Source of the DNA: Triops longicaudatus | Lineage: Eukaryota > Arthropoda > Branchiopoda > Notostraca > Triopsidae | DNA: 64,000 nucleotides | Direction: 5' to 3' | Assembly: GCA_022885665.1 (NCBI GenBank) | Contig: JAGQDJ010000608.1 | Location: forward strand, 558,001-622,000 | Part shown: positions 22,567 through 34,000 of the stretch, one piece after another | Numbering within the stretch: position 1 is the stretch's first letter | Layout of the letters: the number at the start of each line of letters is the position of its first letter | Position numbers and translations under genes: made by a program | The notes under the pieces: generated by a model | Database searches by the model: none | The model's input: the letters and a program-made list of their open reading frames with translations, nothing else | What the model was told of the DNA's origin: nothing

Positions 22567-23830
22567 CTAATCAATCCACTCTTTGAGGTATAAACAAGTT
22601 TGCGGCGTAATGGCTCCAATATCACTGCAACGACTAGCAACCTAAAGGGGAATCACGTTTTCAAACATGTCAAACGATCTCGCGATAATTAGCAAATACC
22701 GGGCAAATGCCACAAGGCACGGTCACAAGGCCAGTGGGCGGTAATATGGATTCCACGGCGCGGAATAATTTCACTTGGCCGCTTCCACCTTTCGCAATGA
22801 CGGATTTTTCAACCTTGCCGTCGTAAATTAAAGTATCCAGGATTACTTCAATGTCCTCGGGCTTTAACTTAACCTGTCGGGATCAACATAATCAGTAGAA
22901 GGAATTTGACACCCAAAACTTTTTAGTGATACTTTGCTGATGCCCAATTCGGCAATAAAGGCTGTGACGTCTTCTAGTGACGCAAAACTGGCACCTCGTG
23001 TCGTAAGCGGTCCACCTTCCATTTTCCGCGACGCTTCAATTTTGGTTTGTAAGAATCGGTAACACTGCTGATTGAGGATGTCGACAAATTCAGACTCAAA
23101 ATCTTGGTCGGAATACCATGCTCCACCCGTTACTGAACGATCGGGTTCTAAGTTGTACAACATATAGACTTTTTTCTTCGCCGCCTACCAAACGCAATCG
23201 AATTAATACAGTCGAAAAGAAAAAGCAGAATCGTCCAACACACCGCGACTGAGGTTACAGCTTTGATGAGTTTTTTGCCTTCGAGGGATTTCAAAACTTT
23301 GTTCAGTTGGGTCATGGTGAGATTGGACTTAAAACGAATATCTCGGATCCAAATGCCTTTGTTGCCCGCTTCTTCGATAATGCCAAAAACCACCTTTTCT
23401 TCTGCATCAGCACCTTTAACTTTAGACAACGCGGACGGGTCTTTCAACTTGTATAACAACTCGTTGTTTTGTTTCAGCAACTCCAAGCGGTTCTGTGCAA
23501 ATAAAATAGAAGGTTAAAAAGAAAAGGTTTGAGCTTCATATACGTTCATGTAAACAAACCTGTGAAACCATTTTATTGATGACGGTAGCCAAGCTTCGCG
23601 AGTCCAAGCCAGGCATGTCTTTCTCAAGTGTTTTGCTAGTTATTCCTCTTGGTTCTTCTTGGCCGAGCGTGATTAACCTGAGCAATTGAATACATCGCTT
23701 AAAAATGAACTTTTTACTTTGTTTTAATTTACCTCAGTTCTATTTCCGCGAGGGAAAGACCCTTCGCAGAAGCAGAGGTGGATGCGTTATTGTCAGCATC
23801 TTTTTCTTCTTTTATCGGCCGACTAGCCAT
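22567..23830 (-). CDS. POLR3F: DNA-directed RNA polymerase III subunit RPC6
   Basis: Exons, complement: 23733-23830, 23560-23677, 23244-23492, 22933-23184, 22700-22873, 22567-22641, joining to 321 residues (human 316). RPC6 (yeast C34) is a winged-helix subunit of the Pol III initiation subcomplex that helps recruit the enzyme through TFIIIB. Clear matches are GNKGIWIRDIRFKSNL, KKLIKAVTSVAAKKKVYM, DRSVTGGAWYSDQDFESEFV, ELGISK and DTLIYDGKVEK. The last small exon restores the C-terminal cysteine set (PCGICP, SRC, QTC) of the iron-sulfur cluster and the ending YLKEWID. Without the 58-nt intron 22642-22699 the frame would stop early and lose two cysteines. Introns are short (51-67 nt). Confidence 0.95.
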
Positions 23831-25782
23831 ATTGTTTATGCCGAATTTCAAGTATGTCACGTCAGTTTTATTATGCTAGCATAAGACACGCGGTCAGGTG
23901 CGGCTAAATGTTGCTTTTTGCGAATGAGATGACTTGCGAGTTTCAGTTTGTGGTTACTGGTGGCGCTGTAATACAGTTAAATAATCCTCTTGATTTGTGC
24001 TGTAATACGACAGAAATGTGAATCGACCGGACATTTGGGAAGCGCAATGACTGGTGTGCCGAAAAATTTAGATTCACTGCCAGGCGTAATTTCTTGTTTC
24101 ATTTTTTGCTGAATTTAAACTTTGTTAGGTTGAAAATTAACTTTTTAAGCCTTGTATTAAAAACATTTAATTAAATCAAATGATGAAAGCTTTAAGTATC
24201 AAATTTAGCGTTTAGATTGGTTATTTCGGATTCAGTTATATTAGATTATGTTTAATTAGCTTAATTAGGCTAGCTAGGTTAGGTTCAGTTGGTTTAAGTG
24301 CGATTAGGTTAGGTTTAGTCTCTTTAGTTTAAATACCTTTGGCTCAGTTTATAATGCACCGCTCTAACATCCTCAAGGTATTCGATTATCTCTCCCCTGC
24401 CATTTACCCTATTACGCTCTCCTCCGCAAAAGGCAGGTTCCTTTGCCATCCTGGCCTGGAGCAATTTTCCTCGCGAAAATGTGGATTCTGAAAATGTGGA
24501 TTTTTCTGACCTTGTTCTAACTTTTATTCCCGCTAGCTAATAGCACTTGCTACGGCTGATTCATACAAAAAAGGCAGCTTTTAGCAAGGTTATTTAAAAA
24601 TAGGTTAGGCCGTCGTGGTCGCTAGCGTTTGAATCCCCATACGGCACGTCGGTGGTCTGCAACCAATCACCGTGAAGGGCTACAAAAGCGATTGCCAGTC
24701 GCAAATGTTATATTGTAACTTGAAATTTGTTTTTATCACACACAAATCTGGTATGACTTTTAGTCTTAAATTTTGTATTAAGGTTTCACTATTGAACTCT
24801 ATAAGTGTGGATACCAAATGCTAATGATGGTGACTATATTAATACTCAACTCTTTACTACTCTCTCTGACCTTTGCTTTACCCAACTGACCTCTCACTGA
24901 TCATAACTGCACTCGAGGTCAGATTCCAATTGAGGGCACGTAGATGATGTCGTACCAAAACCTACTCATCCAGTTGTTTATTTGGCAGAATTCAGTACAT
25001 TTTTATAAACTCGTAATATTCGTCATGTATTTTCTGTGTTCTAAGAACGAAATTTCGTGCAGCAAAAAGCGCTATTGGTTAGAAACGTTCAAAACGTTAA
25101 GAGACGAGAAAAATGTAGGAAATAATATACGAATGCAAGCAGTAGAGAGAATGTAGTCTATATCATGTGCCTCATAAAACATGATTTTGACTGGGAACGT
25201 GTTTCCACTGAACTAATATTCGTTATCTTTTAGATCGACTGTTGTAACCTGTAAGCTAATATAATTGAAGAAAATTAAAGGACATGTAATTACATGAAAT
25301 GAAAAGCAAGTAAAGCCTTCAAAGACTTACGAATATGAAAAATGTGTATTAAACAAGAAATACAAGAATGACAAATGTCCTCTGTGAAGGAGGAGCGCAT
25401 AATTGGTGATGTCCGTTCTCAATAGCACAGTCCGTTCGAAAGCTCGCGTATTCCCAATGGCGCCACGGTTTAACGCCATCTGCGTTTCGCACCACAGGGC
25501 GGCCTAGCCTTCTTTTAAATAACCTTAAGCTTTCAGTGTTCCGCGCCTGGACTCGGTGCGGAACGCTCTGTTATGTTTTTTCACCTGCAACAGTAGCCAT
25601 CTAGTGACAGAAAATTACCTATAGTTTCGGAGTTCATTCAATCGATTTTTAGTAAAATCACAAATGTCCTCAACAAACTTAGCTTATGTCGTGTGAGATT
25701 ATTCTTTCTCATTTCTATTTCATTTATTCTGTGTTAATTAATGTACGTATTTTAAAACAGTTGGCAAAATACTAGTAAGCAA
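23831..25782. other. Intergenic region, AT-rich, with a hairpin near the tRNA
   Basis: About 2 kb upstream of POLR3F and of the tRNA. It holds the POLR3F promoter, a stretch around 24260-24320 with several degenerate AGGTTAGG-type words, and a strong hairpin at 25538-25564. No coding exon is supported. Confidence 0.45.
25538..25564. repeat. GC-rich hairpin, 10-bp stem
   Basis: GTTCCGCGCC, a 7-nt loop TGGACTC, then GGTGCGGAAC form a 10-bp stem with one G.T pair. It stands out from AT-rich surroundings about 220 bp before tRNA-Gln. It has no recognisable Pol III boxes of its own. Confidence 0.6.
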
Positions 25783-25854
25783 GGTCCCATGGTGTAATGG
25801 TTAGCACTTTGGACTCTGAATCCAACAATCCGAGTTCAAATCTCGGTGGGACCT
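25783..25854 (+). tRNA. tRNA-Gln (anticodon CTG)
   Basis: The 72-nt sequence folds as a cloverleaf: 7-bp acceptor stem GGTCCCA/TGGGACC, D arm with TGGTGTAATGGTTAGCA (A box), anticodon stem TTGGA/TCCAA around loop CTCTGAA giving anticodon CTG, and T arm CCGAG-TTCAAAT-CTCGG (B box). The discriminator is T at 25854. No intron and no encoded CCA. TTTT at 25857-25860, with a longer T-run at 25868-25877, fits a Pol III terminator. Confidence 0.95.
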
Positions 25855-28078
25855 GCTTTTCTCTACATTTTTTTTTTCCGTGAGGGATTTACATTTTAAG
25901 CTTATTGTAGGAAAGAACAGGTTTTTTCAACTTGTAATTTGTTCCGTCAGCTTTAATGTACGCCTTGTCACATCTCGCTTCTTCACCTCAAGTGGAGAAA
26001 ATCCTCCTTACTCAGCAGAACGCCCACTCGAAACCCAGACTTGACCTCGTATGATGACGTCAGATATCTTTTCTCAGCCCCCATTCATGAACATCAAAAT
26101 CAAATCTGTCAGCTTAAAAAGTTTGAATGTAAAGCAAGCGTGAATTTTCACTCGTTGAAGGCGTTCGTTAAACTAGTCCTTGCCATACCATAAACAGACT
26201 TCATTTGCATACCTCGACAGCCTCCGGTGCGTGGTGGCCAAAGCCGATGAGGAGAACACGAGTAATATATCATTGCTCCTTGATCTATGCTGATAATAAC
26301 ACTCCCCACGAGCACTACCATGGTCATTTATGACTTCCCCTTGTTTGAAGTCAATTGTGTCCCACATATCGAACTTCTCCGAAATTGCTATATGCTTCCC
26401 GCGGCCTTAATGCTTTTCAAAGAATTTGTTGATTGCGTCCTGGGAAACAAAAACATATTATTGTCTGATAACCCGTTGCTCATATTATAAAACCCTTCTT
26501 GGTATATGGGAAACAAAGGGGTTAAGCCATAAATAACATTAGGTAAGCCAAGTTGGAAGTTGAGATGGACAATACAGGTCAAAGGTTAGATTGAACGGAT
26601 TAGGCTTCAGTTTGGGTATAAATATGCAGATATTAGTCATCCAAGTTTACAGGGGAAAATGAGACAGCGGGTTCGCTTCACAAAAAGAGTGAACAAAAAA
26701 TTACAGCCGTGACAGAAAGCAAGCCTTCTCTTTTTTTACGACTTTCGGCGCACTTACATGCACGGGCCAGCAAGGTAGCATATATGCAAGCGTTATCCGT
26801 CTTCTGGTTCGCGTTTGCCTTTAGCCGCCGCTATTCTAATATGCACCACAGAGCCCGGCAAAAGTCTTATTGCCAGCATCCACACTACACGAGACTCAGT
26901 CTCGGCAACGGACAAGAAGGCAGTCGACGTGTAGTTTCACCGTTGACTTTTCGGGTGTTTCAATGATTAACAGTGGACTCCGACCGTGCCAAGGTAAGCA
27001 ATTTACAGAAACACCTCTCCAAGTCACAATAAATGCCGAGCTTTGTATATTTAACAAGCGCAAAAGCTGTGAATTCCGTTCCCTAAACCACGCAACCGTC
27101 CGTTCCCATTTTACCTAACAATCAACGCTTTTGTTCACAGGTTTCGTTAATACGTGTTTGGCCAAGCTTATTAAGGGGAGAAACGTGTGCAGATTTTGAG
27201 TGACAGATAAGAGTGTCTGCTGTACATTAATAAACCGTGTGGCTCGTGTGTGTAGCTCTTTAATACGCTCTATATTGCACCGAAAGGGAAGTCGAAGCTG
27301 GACAGATTGCAACCTAGCGTACCCGTTCCGGTAGTTTGAACTCCCCCCTCCCCCCCCAAAAAAAACGTATAGAACACAACCCGGTGTCAGGTGTTAAACA
27401 AACTTGGACATTGATATGATAAAAACAAGTGGCCGGATTGACGCGGCTAAAGTGACGCCTTCACCTCTCGACTCCTCGTACTCCGCAAACGCGTAAAGTC
27501 CTTTTGCATGTGGTAGCAGCATTCAACGTGTACTTTTGGCAGACACCACATTAGGCTGCCAGTATTATTTTTAGCGCTTGACAGCCCTTTTTTTCCTTCT
27601 CTTATACATTCCGCTTGTCCCGTTCCTACGACCCGCATATTCGTGGATCTTTTAGAAGAAAAAGCCCTTGAGTTGTATGGTGTGTTTTTTTCGCCAGGTT
27701 CTTGGAATGCAAATGGGCCGGAGCTTACTATTACTACTACGATCAAGTTTTTTTTTACTCGCTTCTTGATGTATCTCAACACTCCGAAATCTTTACTCTG
27801 TTCTTGTAAGAGTCGTTTGCAGGCATCTTCGGTATAGTGTGAACAGTTCGACAGCATGACGCAGCACGTGTGTATTGTTTCCAAACAGTGGGAGAGTTGA
27901 CTCTGAGCATTGTTCCCAATAAAATCTCTCCACACGAAACTGGCAGTGCCGAACTGGTGAGCTGTGAAGGAAGAAGCATCAACCAGCCCCTGCTAGATAA
28001 CAGAAAAACGCCTAGCAACGTGTGTATTGTACAGATCGTGTAGCTCCCTTGTCGAACTCACGAAAATCTTGATTACTT
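25855..28078. other. Intergenic region with exon-like minus-strand frames
   Basis: This 2.2-kb stretch between tRNA-Gln and the SOUL gene contains minus-strand frames with coding-like composition and plausible splice sites (27759-27992, 27447-27560, 27175-27313, 26173-26390). They are listed as a low-confidence candidate gene. A C/A-rich run is at about 27340-27365. Confidence 0.4.
27759..27992 (-). CDS. Candidate exon of an unrecognised minus-strand gene
   Basis: A 78-codon open frame is bounded by an acceptor (TGTTATCTAG) and a donor (CGA|GTAAAA), phase 0 at both ends. The translation is not low-complexity: it includes FVWRDFIGNNAQSQL, ETIHTCCVMLSNC, TEDACKRLLQEQSKDF and ends RYIKKR, a helical pattern reminiscent of BAR/arfaptin-type coiled coils, although I cannot assign it. 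Downstream coding-like frames exist at 27447-27560 (ending TRSRE|GTGAAG) and 27175-27313, but their phases do not join simply. It may be a real gene, a decayed gene, or chance. Confidence 0.3.
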
Positions 28079-30775
28079 ATGCAAATGAGCAGGCCTACGA
28101 GACCGAATATGGGTCTGTGTTGTTGGTGCTTGCTCATTCTGAGTGCCATTGTCCAAGCCTTGGTGCCAGACACGTCCAGCGCTCAAGTGTACAATAGCAT
28201 CATCAACAACAGTGCAACTACTCAGAACAAAATTTACGCGTTCACCACTACTACTACCACAGCCACCGACATCACCACCGAGGAGAGCCCAGAGGATGAT
28301 CTATGGTCGTCGACAACCACACCGTTTCCGTCTAAGGAAACACCGCCGCAAATCGAGGAAACCTGGTCAATCACCTCAGCCTTGCCTGTCAACGCATCCA
28401 TGAACCACCAAGTGGAAGATGTGCACGAGCTCGTAAACACGACCCACACCTCGGAACACCAACAACGAGGTGATCAAGATTCTCTGCTGTCAAATATTGC
28501 AGATGGGAATCTCGTGCGTCCTATAGTTGACTCTAAGAATGAGGGTCGTAATTTAGACGACGATTTCGATGTCATCGATCCTTACCCAACTGACAATCGC
28601 CAAAAACCCCTAACTACCAAACCGACCAAAAGTACAGTACAGCTATCTACTACCAAAAAAGTGGATAAAGAAAAGACAGCGATGACGACAATGACAACGA
28701 CGGCAACAAAAGCCAAGAGTTCAAAGCTGCCAGGTCTATTTTACTGGGAACGGCCGAGCACCACCAACAGCGGCACCACTACTGCAGCAACATCGTTAGT
28801 ATCTTAAAAAGGGAGACAAAAACATGAAAAATACTTCAGACTTTCTAACCATAAAATATACCGCGCAATCCCTTTAATGGATTTTCTACCATTTCTAGGT
28901 GGGATAATGAGATTGGAGGTTTCTGTATGCCAAGTATATGTCCTCAATTCCGCACACTGGAGCGCAGAAAACATTATGATGTTCGCTATTACCACGCACA
29001 TCGGTGGGCATCCACCATCGTAATGACCAGTGAACGTGTTCTAGCGGAGCTGGAGGGTTATACACGTCTTCAAGGCTATTTCAATGGACAAAACGAGAAA
29101 GGTCACAACTCTTTATTATCTTTGCCTTTTTCCCCTCTGTTTGACCAAAATAATACAGATGCATAACAGATCCATTACACTCTCAAATTTCACAGCAAGC
29201 TAACGCTGCGGTTTTGCAAATTAGGCATGATTATGAATATGACCGTGCCGTTACTTACCCAAATTAAGTTCGGGAAACATCCGGGAGTGCTGCGAGAGAT
29301 GAACGATATCACCCTCTCGATGATGATTCCATTAGAGAAGCACAAAGAAGTGCCCGCGCCCTACAACTCCGAAATCCTCATCGATAGTTTGGACGCGGGC
29401 ACAGTCTTCGTGCAGCAATTCCAAGCGCGCGTATGGGAAGTCAACGACAAAGTGTTACGATCGAAAACCCAACGATTTATGGCCCAACTCCGAGCTCACG
29501 GGGAAGCTTTCTATGACCGCTATGTTTATTTAGCATCTTACTCAAAGTAATGAAAGCTAATACAGGAGGGGAATAGGCGATCCCTTTATAGATGTATAGC
29601 CTGTTCCCTTCCTTTCCACGGTTTAGGCAGTTTGTTTGATCAAAAGGGCTTCTAATAGGATGGACATGCTCTCGCCTTTAACCGTTGAGTTATGGATCTA
29701 CGCCACACGCTTTCGCGATCCCAAACGAGTTAAACCCAGGATTCCGAGCCGGGATCCCCCTTTCAATCGTCTCACCGCTCGGACGAAGAAGAAACTTTGC
29801 CGAGGTACGACTTTCCCCAAACTATGACAATAGACCACCCAATTACCAAGCGACGCTAAAAACATCTCACTTTCTTAATTAGGTGTGGAATGTCCCTCCT
29901 TTGACGTATTGCGCGTGTACAAATTTGGTATACAAAAACGGCGTTACTTTGATTCAGTGTTCGCCTCGGCTTCGTCGGATGACTGTGAGTTTTCCAACCT
30001 CTCAGTATGGAAGGGCTTCATGCCACTGCATCTATATAAACACGGTAATTCGACAGGGACACACGAAAAAAATGAGCTAAAAAAAACACTAAGCAAAAAA
30101 AGTCATCCCAGACTGTTTTTTTAGTGTCATTTTCGCCCATGAATTCTAAACGGGGCTTTTTTGTTGGTTTGTCGTGTCGTCTATTCAGGACTTAACTCGC
30201 ATTTGGAGGCATTAGAAGCCACTCGTCCCATTGGCATCGTTCACGTGCAGAACCGCCACGAAGGGAGCAACAACAACTGCAAACAAAATATGACGTTGTC
30301 CTTATACTTACCACACCGATTACACTCAAATCCGCCTGTGGCAGGCAGTGGGGCTGTAAGCTTAAATATACACATACCATAAAAAGAAAGACATATTTCC
30401 CAAACTCAAGTTTTATGATCGCAACTAAACACAATCATTCTTGACAGCCAAGTGTTCGCATTACTCGATTCGATGACCTCATCGTGTACGTTCAGACGGT
30501 AGGCGGTTTTCTGCTGGACCCCACTCGTGCGTCCCAGGAAGTAAGACCATAAAAAAAGGAAATCCAATAAAACCTATGCAGCGCAGCTAAAAAAGCACGT
30601 CTTTGTTTAGGTTCGAGATTTCGAGCACCGTTTAACCGAACTGGGACTGTGTTTCGTGACTGGCCAATACTACATAGTCATTTACGATTATGTGGTTCGT
30701 TTCCACGGAAGGCAAAACGAGATTTGGCTCCTGGCAGATACTTGTCCGCCATCAAATAACTCAACCGAATACTGA
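28079..30775 (+). CDS. Secreted/stalked protein with two SOUL heme-binding-like domains
   Basis: Proposed exons: 28079-28798, about 28912-29101, 29225-29546, 29647-29804, 29883-30044, 30189-30355, 30448-30540, 30611-30775. Exon 1 begins with a signal-peptide-like helix (MGLCCWCLLILSAIVQALV) followed by a roughly 210-residue Thr/Ser-rich region with NNS, NAS and NTT glycosylation sites, resembling a mucin-type stalk. SOUL domain 1 runs ICPQFRTLERRKHYDVRYY, then YFNGQNEKG, MNMTVPLL, FVQQFQARVW and VELWIYA. SOUL domain 2 runs VECPSFDVLRVYKF, VWKGFMPLHLYKHG, MTLSLYLP, VYVQTVGGF and NEIWLLA. SOUL/HEBP proteins bind heme or tetrapyrroles, usually as one domain in the cytosol; a secreted tandem form is unusual. 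Exon joins from 29101 on agree in phase; the exon 1-2 junction is the weak point, because the best acceptor (TTTCTAG at 28892-28898) does not match the phase and a weaker one at 28911 was used. Confidence 0.75.
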
Positions 30776-31068
30776 ACGTAATAAACGTGCCCAGAAGGGG
30801 AAGAGAAAACGTGTATTAAAACTATATAACCAACTATGAACCTCCGAACCTGTTTCCTCCACATGCAAAAGAATAATACAATCACTATTTAATGCACCAA
30901 TAAATTCCGATACTTTTGTTTTGAGCTGAAACCTTTATAAGCACACCTCTAAACAAGACTTTTCATCAACTGCAACGTATAAGCTTCGGATAAACAAATT
31001 AATTGGCACTACGAGGCGGCAGGCAGGAGTGCTTTCGACTCTTCTAAGCGCTGCTGTCTTCAAATCTC
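30776..31068. other. Convergent 3' region of SOUL gene and MTHFD1
   Basis: This 293-bp gap contains AATAAA at 30899-30904, about 125 nt after the SOUL-gene stop, a candidate polyadenylation signal. Confidence 0.6.
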
Positions 31069-34000
31069 CTAAAACAGGCCATGAATGTAGCCCGTTTCGA
31101 GGTCCAACTCCATGTCGTAGAAACAGGGACGCGTGGGCAAGCCGGGCATGGTGCTCATCTAGCAAAATAACAATGTCAAATCCAGCGTATAAATGATTCA
31201 TACGCTCAACATTTCCATATACAATTTCATCATACTTTCCTTTTGGCAATATTATTGTATTCGCCCCATGCCAAAAAATTACTTTGTAGGAGGTTAATGA
31301 CTACCTGAGTATGCGCTTCGCAAGCCTGCTAGCTAAGGGTACCATCTTCCACAGTAAGGTGTCATGAGTGGATCTTAGCGGCGTTCCCTGCCCATACACA
31401 CATCAAACCCATAACCGATAGCCGGCAGCAAACAAAATTTAATTTCACGAAAGACCGCAAAAATACCCTCTTCAACAATGAATTACCATACGTAAATAGT
31501 ACTTACGGTTCCAATCAGGGGGTAAAGGAAGCCGGCTCCAACAGAGGCCCGTACTTCACGGATAGGTACAATAAAGCCGGTAGGGGCACCTTTCAAATTA
31601 GGATCGTGAGACAAAGAGGCTGACGTTTTGGCCATGCAAATGGGCAACTTTCCAAAACCCTAGGAAAAGAAAAAAGAGGAAGCAAAACAAATAAACTCAT
31701 TTAATCCCACTTCCATGAAATGTAACAGACGCATGGCAGCAGCAAAGGGTCACAAAAAATTTCACGCCTGGTTTTTGTGTGAACGGTCTTCTCTTAACAT
31801 GAAGAGAAACGGTTAAGAAGCTTACGCTATCTCGACAACACGTACTTGAGCTTCGTAGCGTTCAATCTGCTGCATTGCTAAGGATGAAATTTCAATACCA
31901 TCGGCGCCATAAATTTCCTTGGCAATTTTCAACATTTTGGCCGGGATGGACTCCCCCAAGTCATACAAATACCTGTTGGGCAATCAAGCGTTAGTCGTAT
32001 ACGAACCTAATTATAGGACTGGGACAAGTCATACTTGAAGTGGGAGGGCGATTGGGTGGCTCGAACCACAGCTTCACCTAAAGCGACAGCTCCAGCTCCA
32101 CCTTCGGCCCAGTGATTACAAACGACGGCATCGAAAGCGCCACGTTTTTTACTCAAATCTTGGACCAATGCCAGCTCTTCATCCGAGTCCGTGCTGTCAA
32201 AAAGCCGAAAGAAAACAATTTACACCATTACCCACAACGAAACAAAACAATTGTCTTTTGTCTTGTCGCCAAAAATGATTAATGTAAGCGTTTTTGTCAT
32301 ACCTGAAGCGGTTGATAGCCACGACGACAGGAACACCGAACTTTCTGATGTTGTCAATGTGCTTGCCCAAGTTGGCAAAGCCGGCTTCCACTAAGGCTAA
32401 ATTCGGCGTGGTGTACGCAGAAGGGAGGGGTACACCGGCTGTCACCGCTGGACCGCCCCCGTGCATCTTGAGTGCACGGACCGTGGCAACCAAGACGGCA
32501 GCATCTGGACTAAGTCCCGAAGCCCGGCACTTGATATGACAAAACTTCTCGAAGCCAATGTCCGCGCCGAAGCCCGCTTCGGTGACAACGAAGCCGTCTT
32601 CTTGCACCAATTTCATAGCAATTTGGTCCGCTACGACGGAAGAGTTTCCGTGTGCGATGTTGGCGAACGGCCCTGCGTGGATGAATACGGGCGTCCCTTC
32701 CAGCGTTTGCATCAAATTGGGTTGGATTGCATCTTTCAGCAAGACCATCAGCGCCCCCGTCACACCCTAATTCCCCAATAAAAACAGCAATAAGTTACTT
32801 CCAATGCTCACCAATCAGAAATGAAAGAAACTGTTCACGCATAAGTTTGTCATAAATATATCATGCTGCGGTATACAAACATGACCAATAAACCCTCACT
32901 TGGAACTCGCCACATAAATATGCACACAGATTTTTTAAGCTTTAATTCATACACTCGTTCATTTCGACTCCCACCTATTAACCCGATACGGCTCCTTTCG
33001 CAATATGGAAGGGAGCTTCCGAGCGACAGGGCGCACTAGGGCGAGCAGGAGCGAAACCTCGCGCAATTGGGCTTCATCAGAATTTGAAATCAGACTCTTT
33101 GCCTCCTGTCTCTCATTCTTTTCCTCCGAAAGAGACAAGTGAAATAGTGACTGCGTGTATGTACGGGATAAGCTTATCATTCTCGTTCTCTCTCGTAATC
33201 TAGTATCCTGCAGGACAAGGTTATGCTTTTAAAAAGGGGGGCGTTCATTTCCTTCAACTACCATAACGTGGATGACAGTTATAGTTCTCTCTTCTAACAC
33301 TATGCACGTGCAAAGAGTGCTCTTAATTAACTGGTGTAGAGTACTGGTGGTATGCTTGCCGGCTATTCAAGCTCAACTCCAAAATACCCTCAAGTGCCGC
33401 TCCGACAGAGACCATGGCACGCATAACTTGGTCTGCACCTGCCATTCCGATAGACATCCACAGGTAACAATGTCTCGCATACGTGATACGCAACAAATGA
33501 AGAGGGAAAAAATGACAAGCCTCGCGCGGCAACAGTCCATAAAACCATAAGATAGGCAGTGGGCGGTTTCATATGCCAGCTGCCTAGGGTTTCGAAGACG
33601 ATACGTACTTCTCTCTAACGACCATACACAATACAACTGCTTCTCTTAACCGGTTTCAATTTATTCTCCCTTACTTAACAAGTCCAAGTTTTGTTAAGAC
33701 TTTTCGCTTTATTTTATTACGTTCCTATACATTCGTATTTTCCATCAACGTCTTCGACTCAAAGAGATGCCACTCTGCTATAAGCAACCATATAATTAAT
33801 TCTGTTTAATCTCTCAAGAAAATATGACGGCCATTGTTTTCATTATTTTTATTTTTTACGAATAATGTAGGTAACTTATTCAGTTGTCAAACATTATTTT
33901 ACCACAATACAACAAAGTGTCACTTAAAGAAGCAACCTGGGAAGAGAGAAAAAAAAAATATTGATATATCTGAAATTTAGTGTATCTGCTTTCTCCACAT

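Noticed and set aside
24260..24320. Telomere-like AGGTTAGG words
   Set aside because: Only a few degenerate, irregularly spaced units; not enough for an interstitial telomeric array.
27447..27758. Continuation of the 162-codon minus-strand frame past 27759
   Set aside because: A good donor sits at CGA|GTAAAA and the following stretch changes character (poly-K, VVVVIVSS), so I treat it as likely intron rather than one long exon.
32461..32781. Plus-strand frames across the MTHFD1 synthetase exon
   Set aside because: Shadows of the highly conserved exon 32303-32766 on the minus strand.
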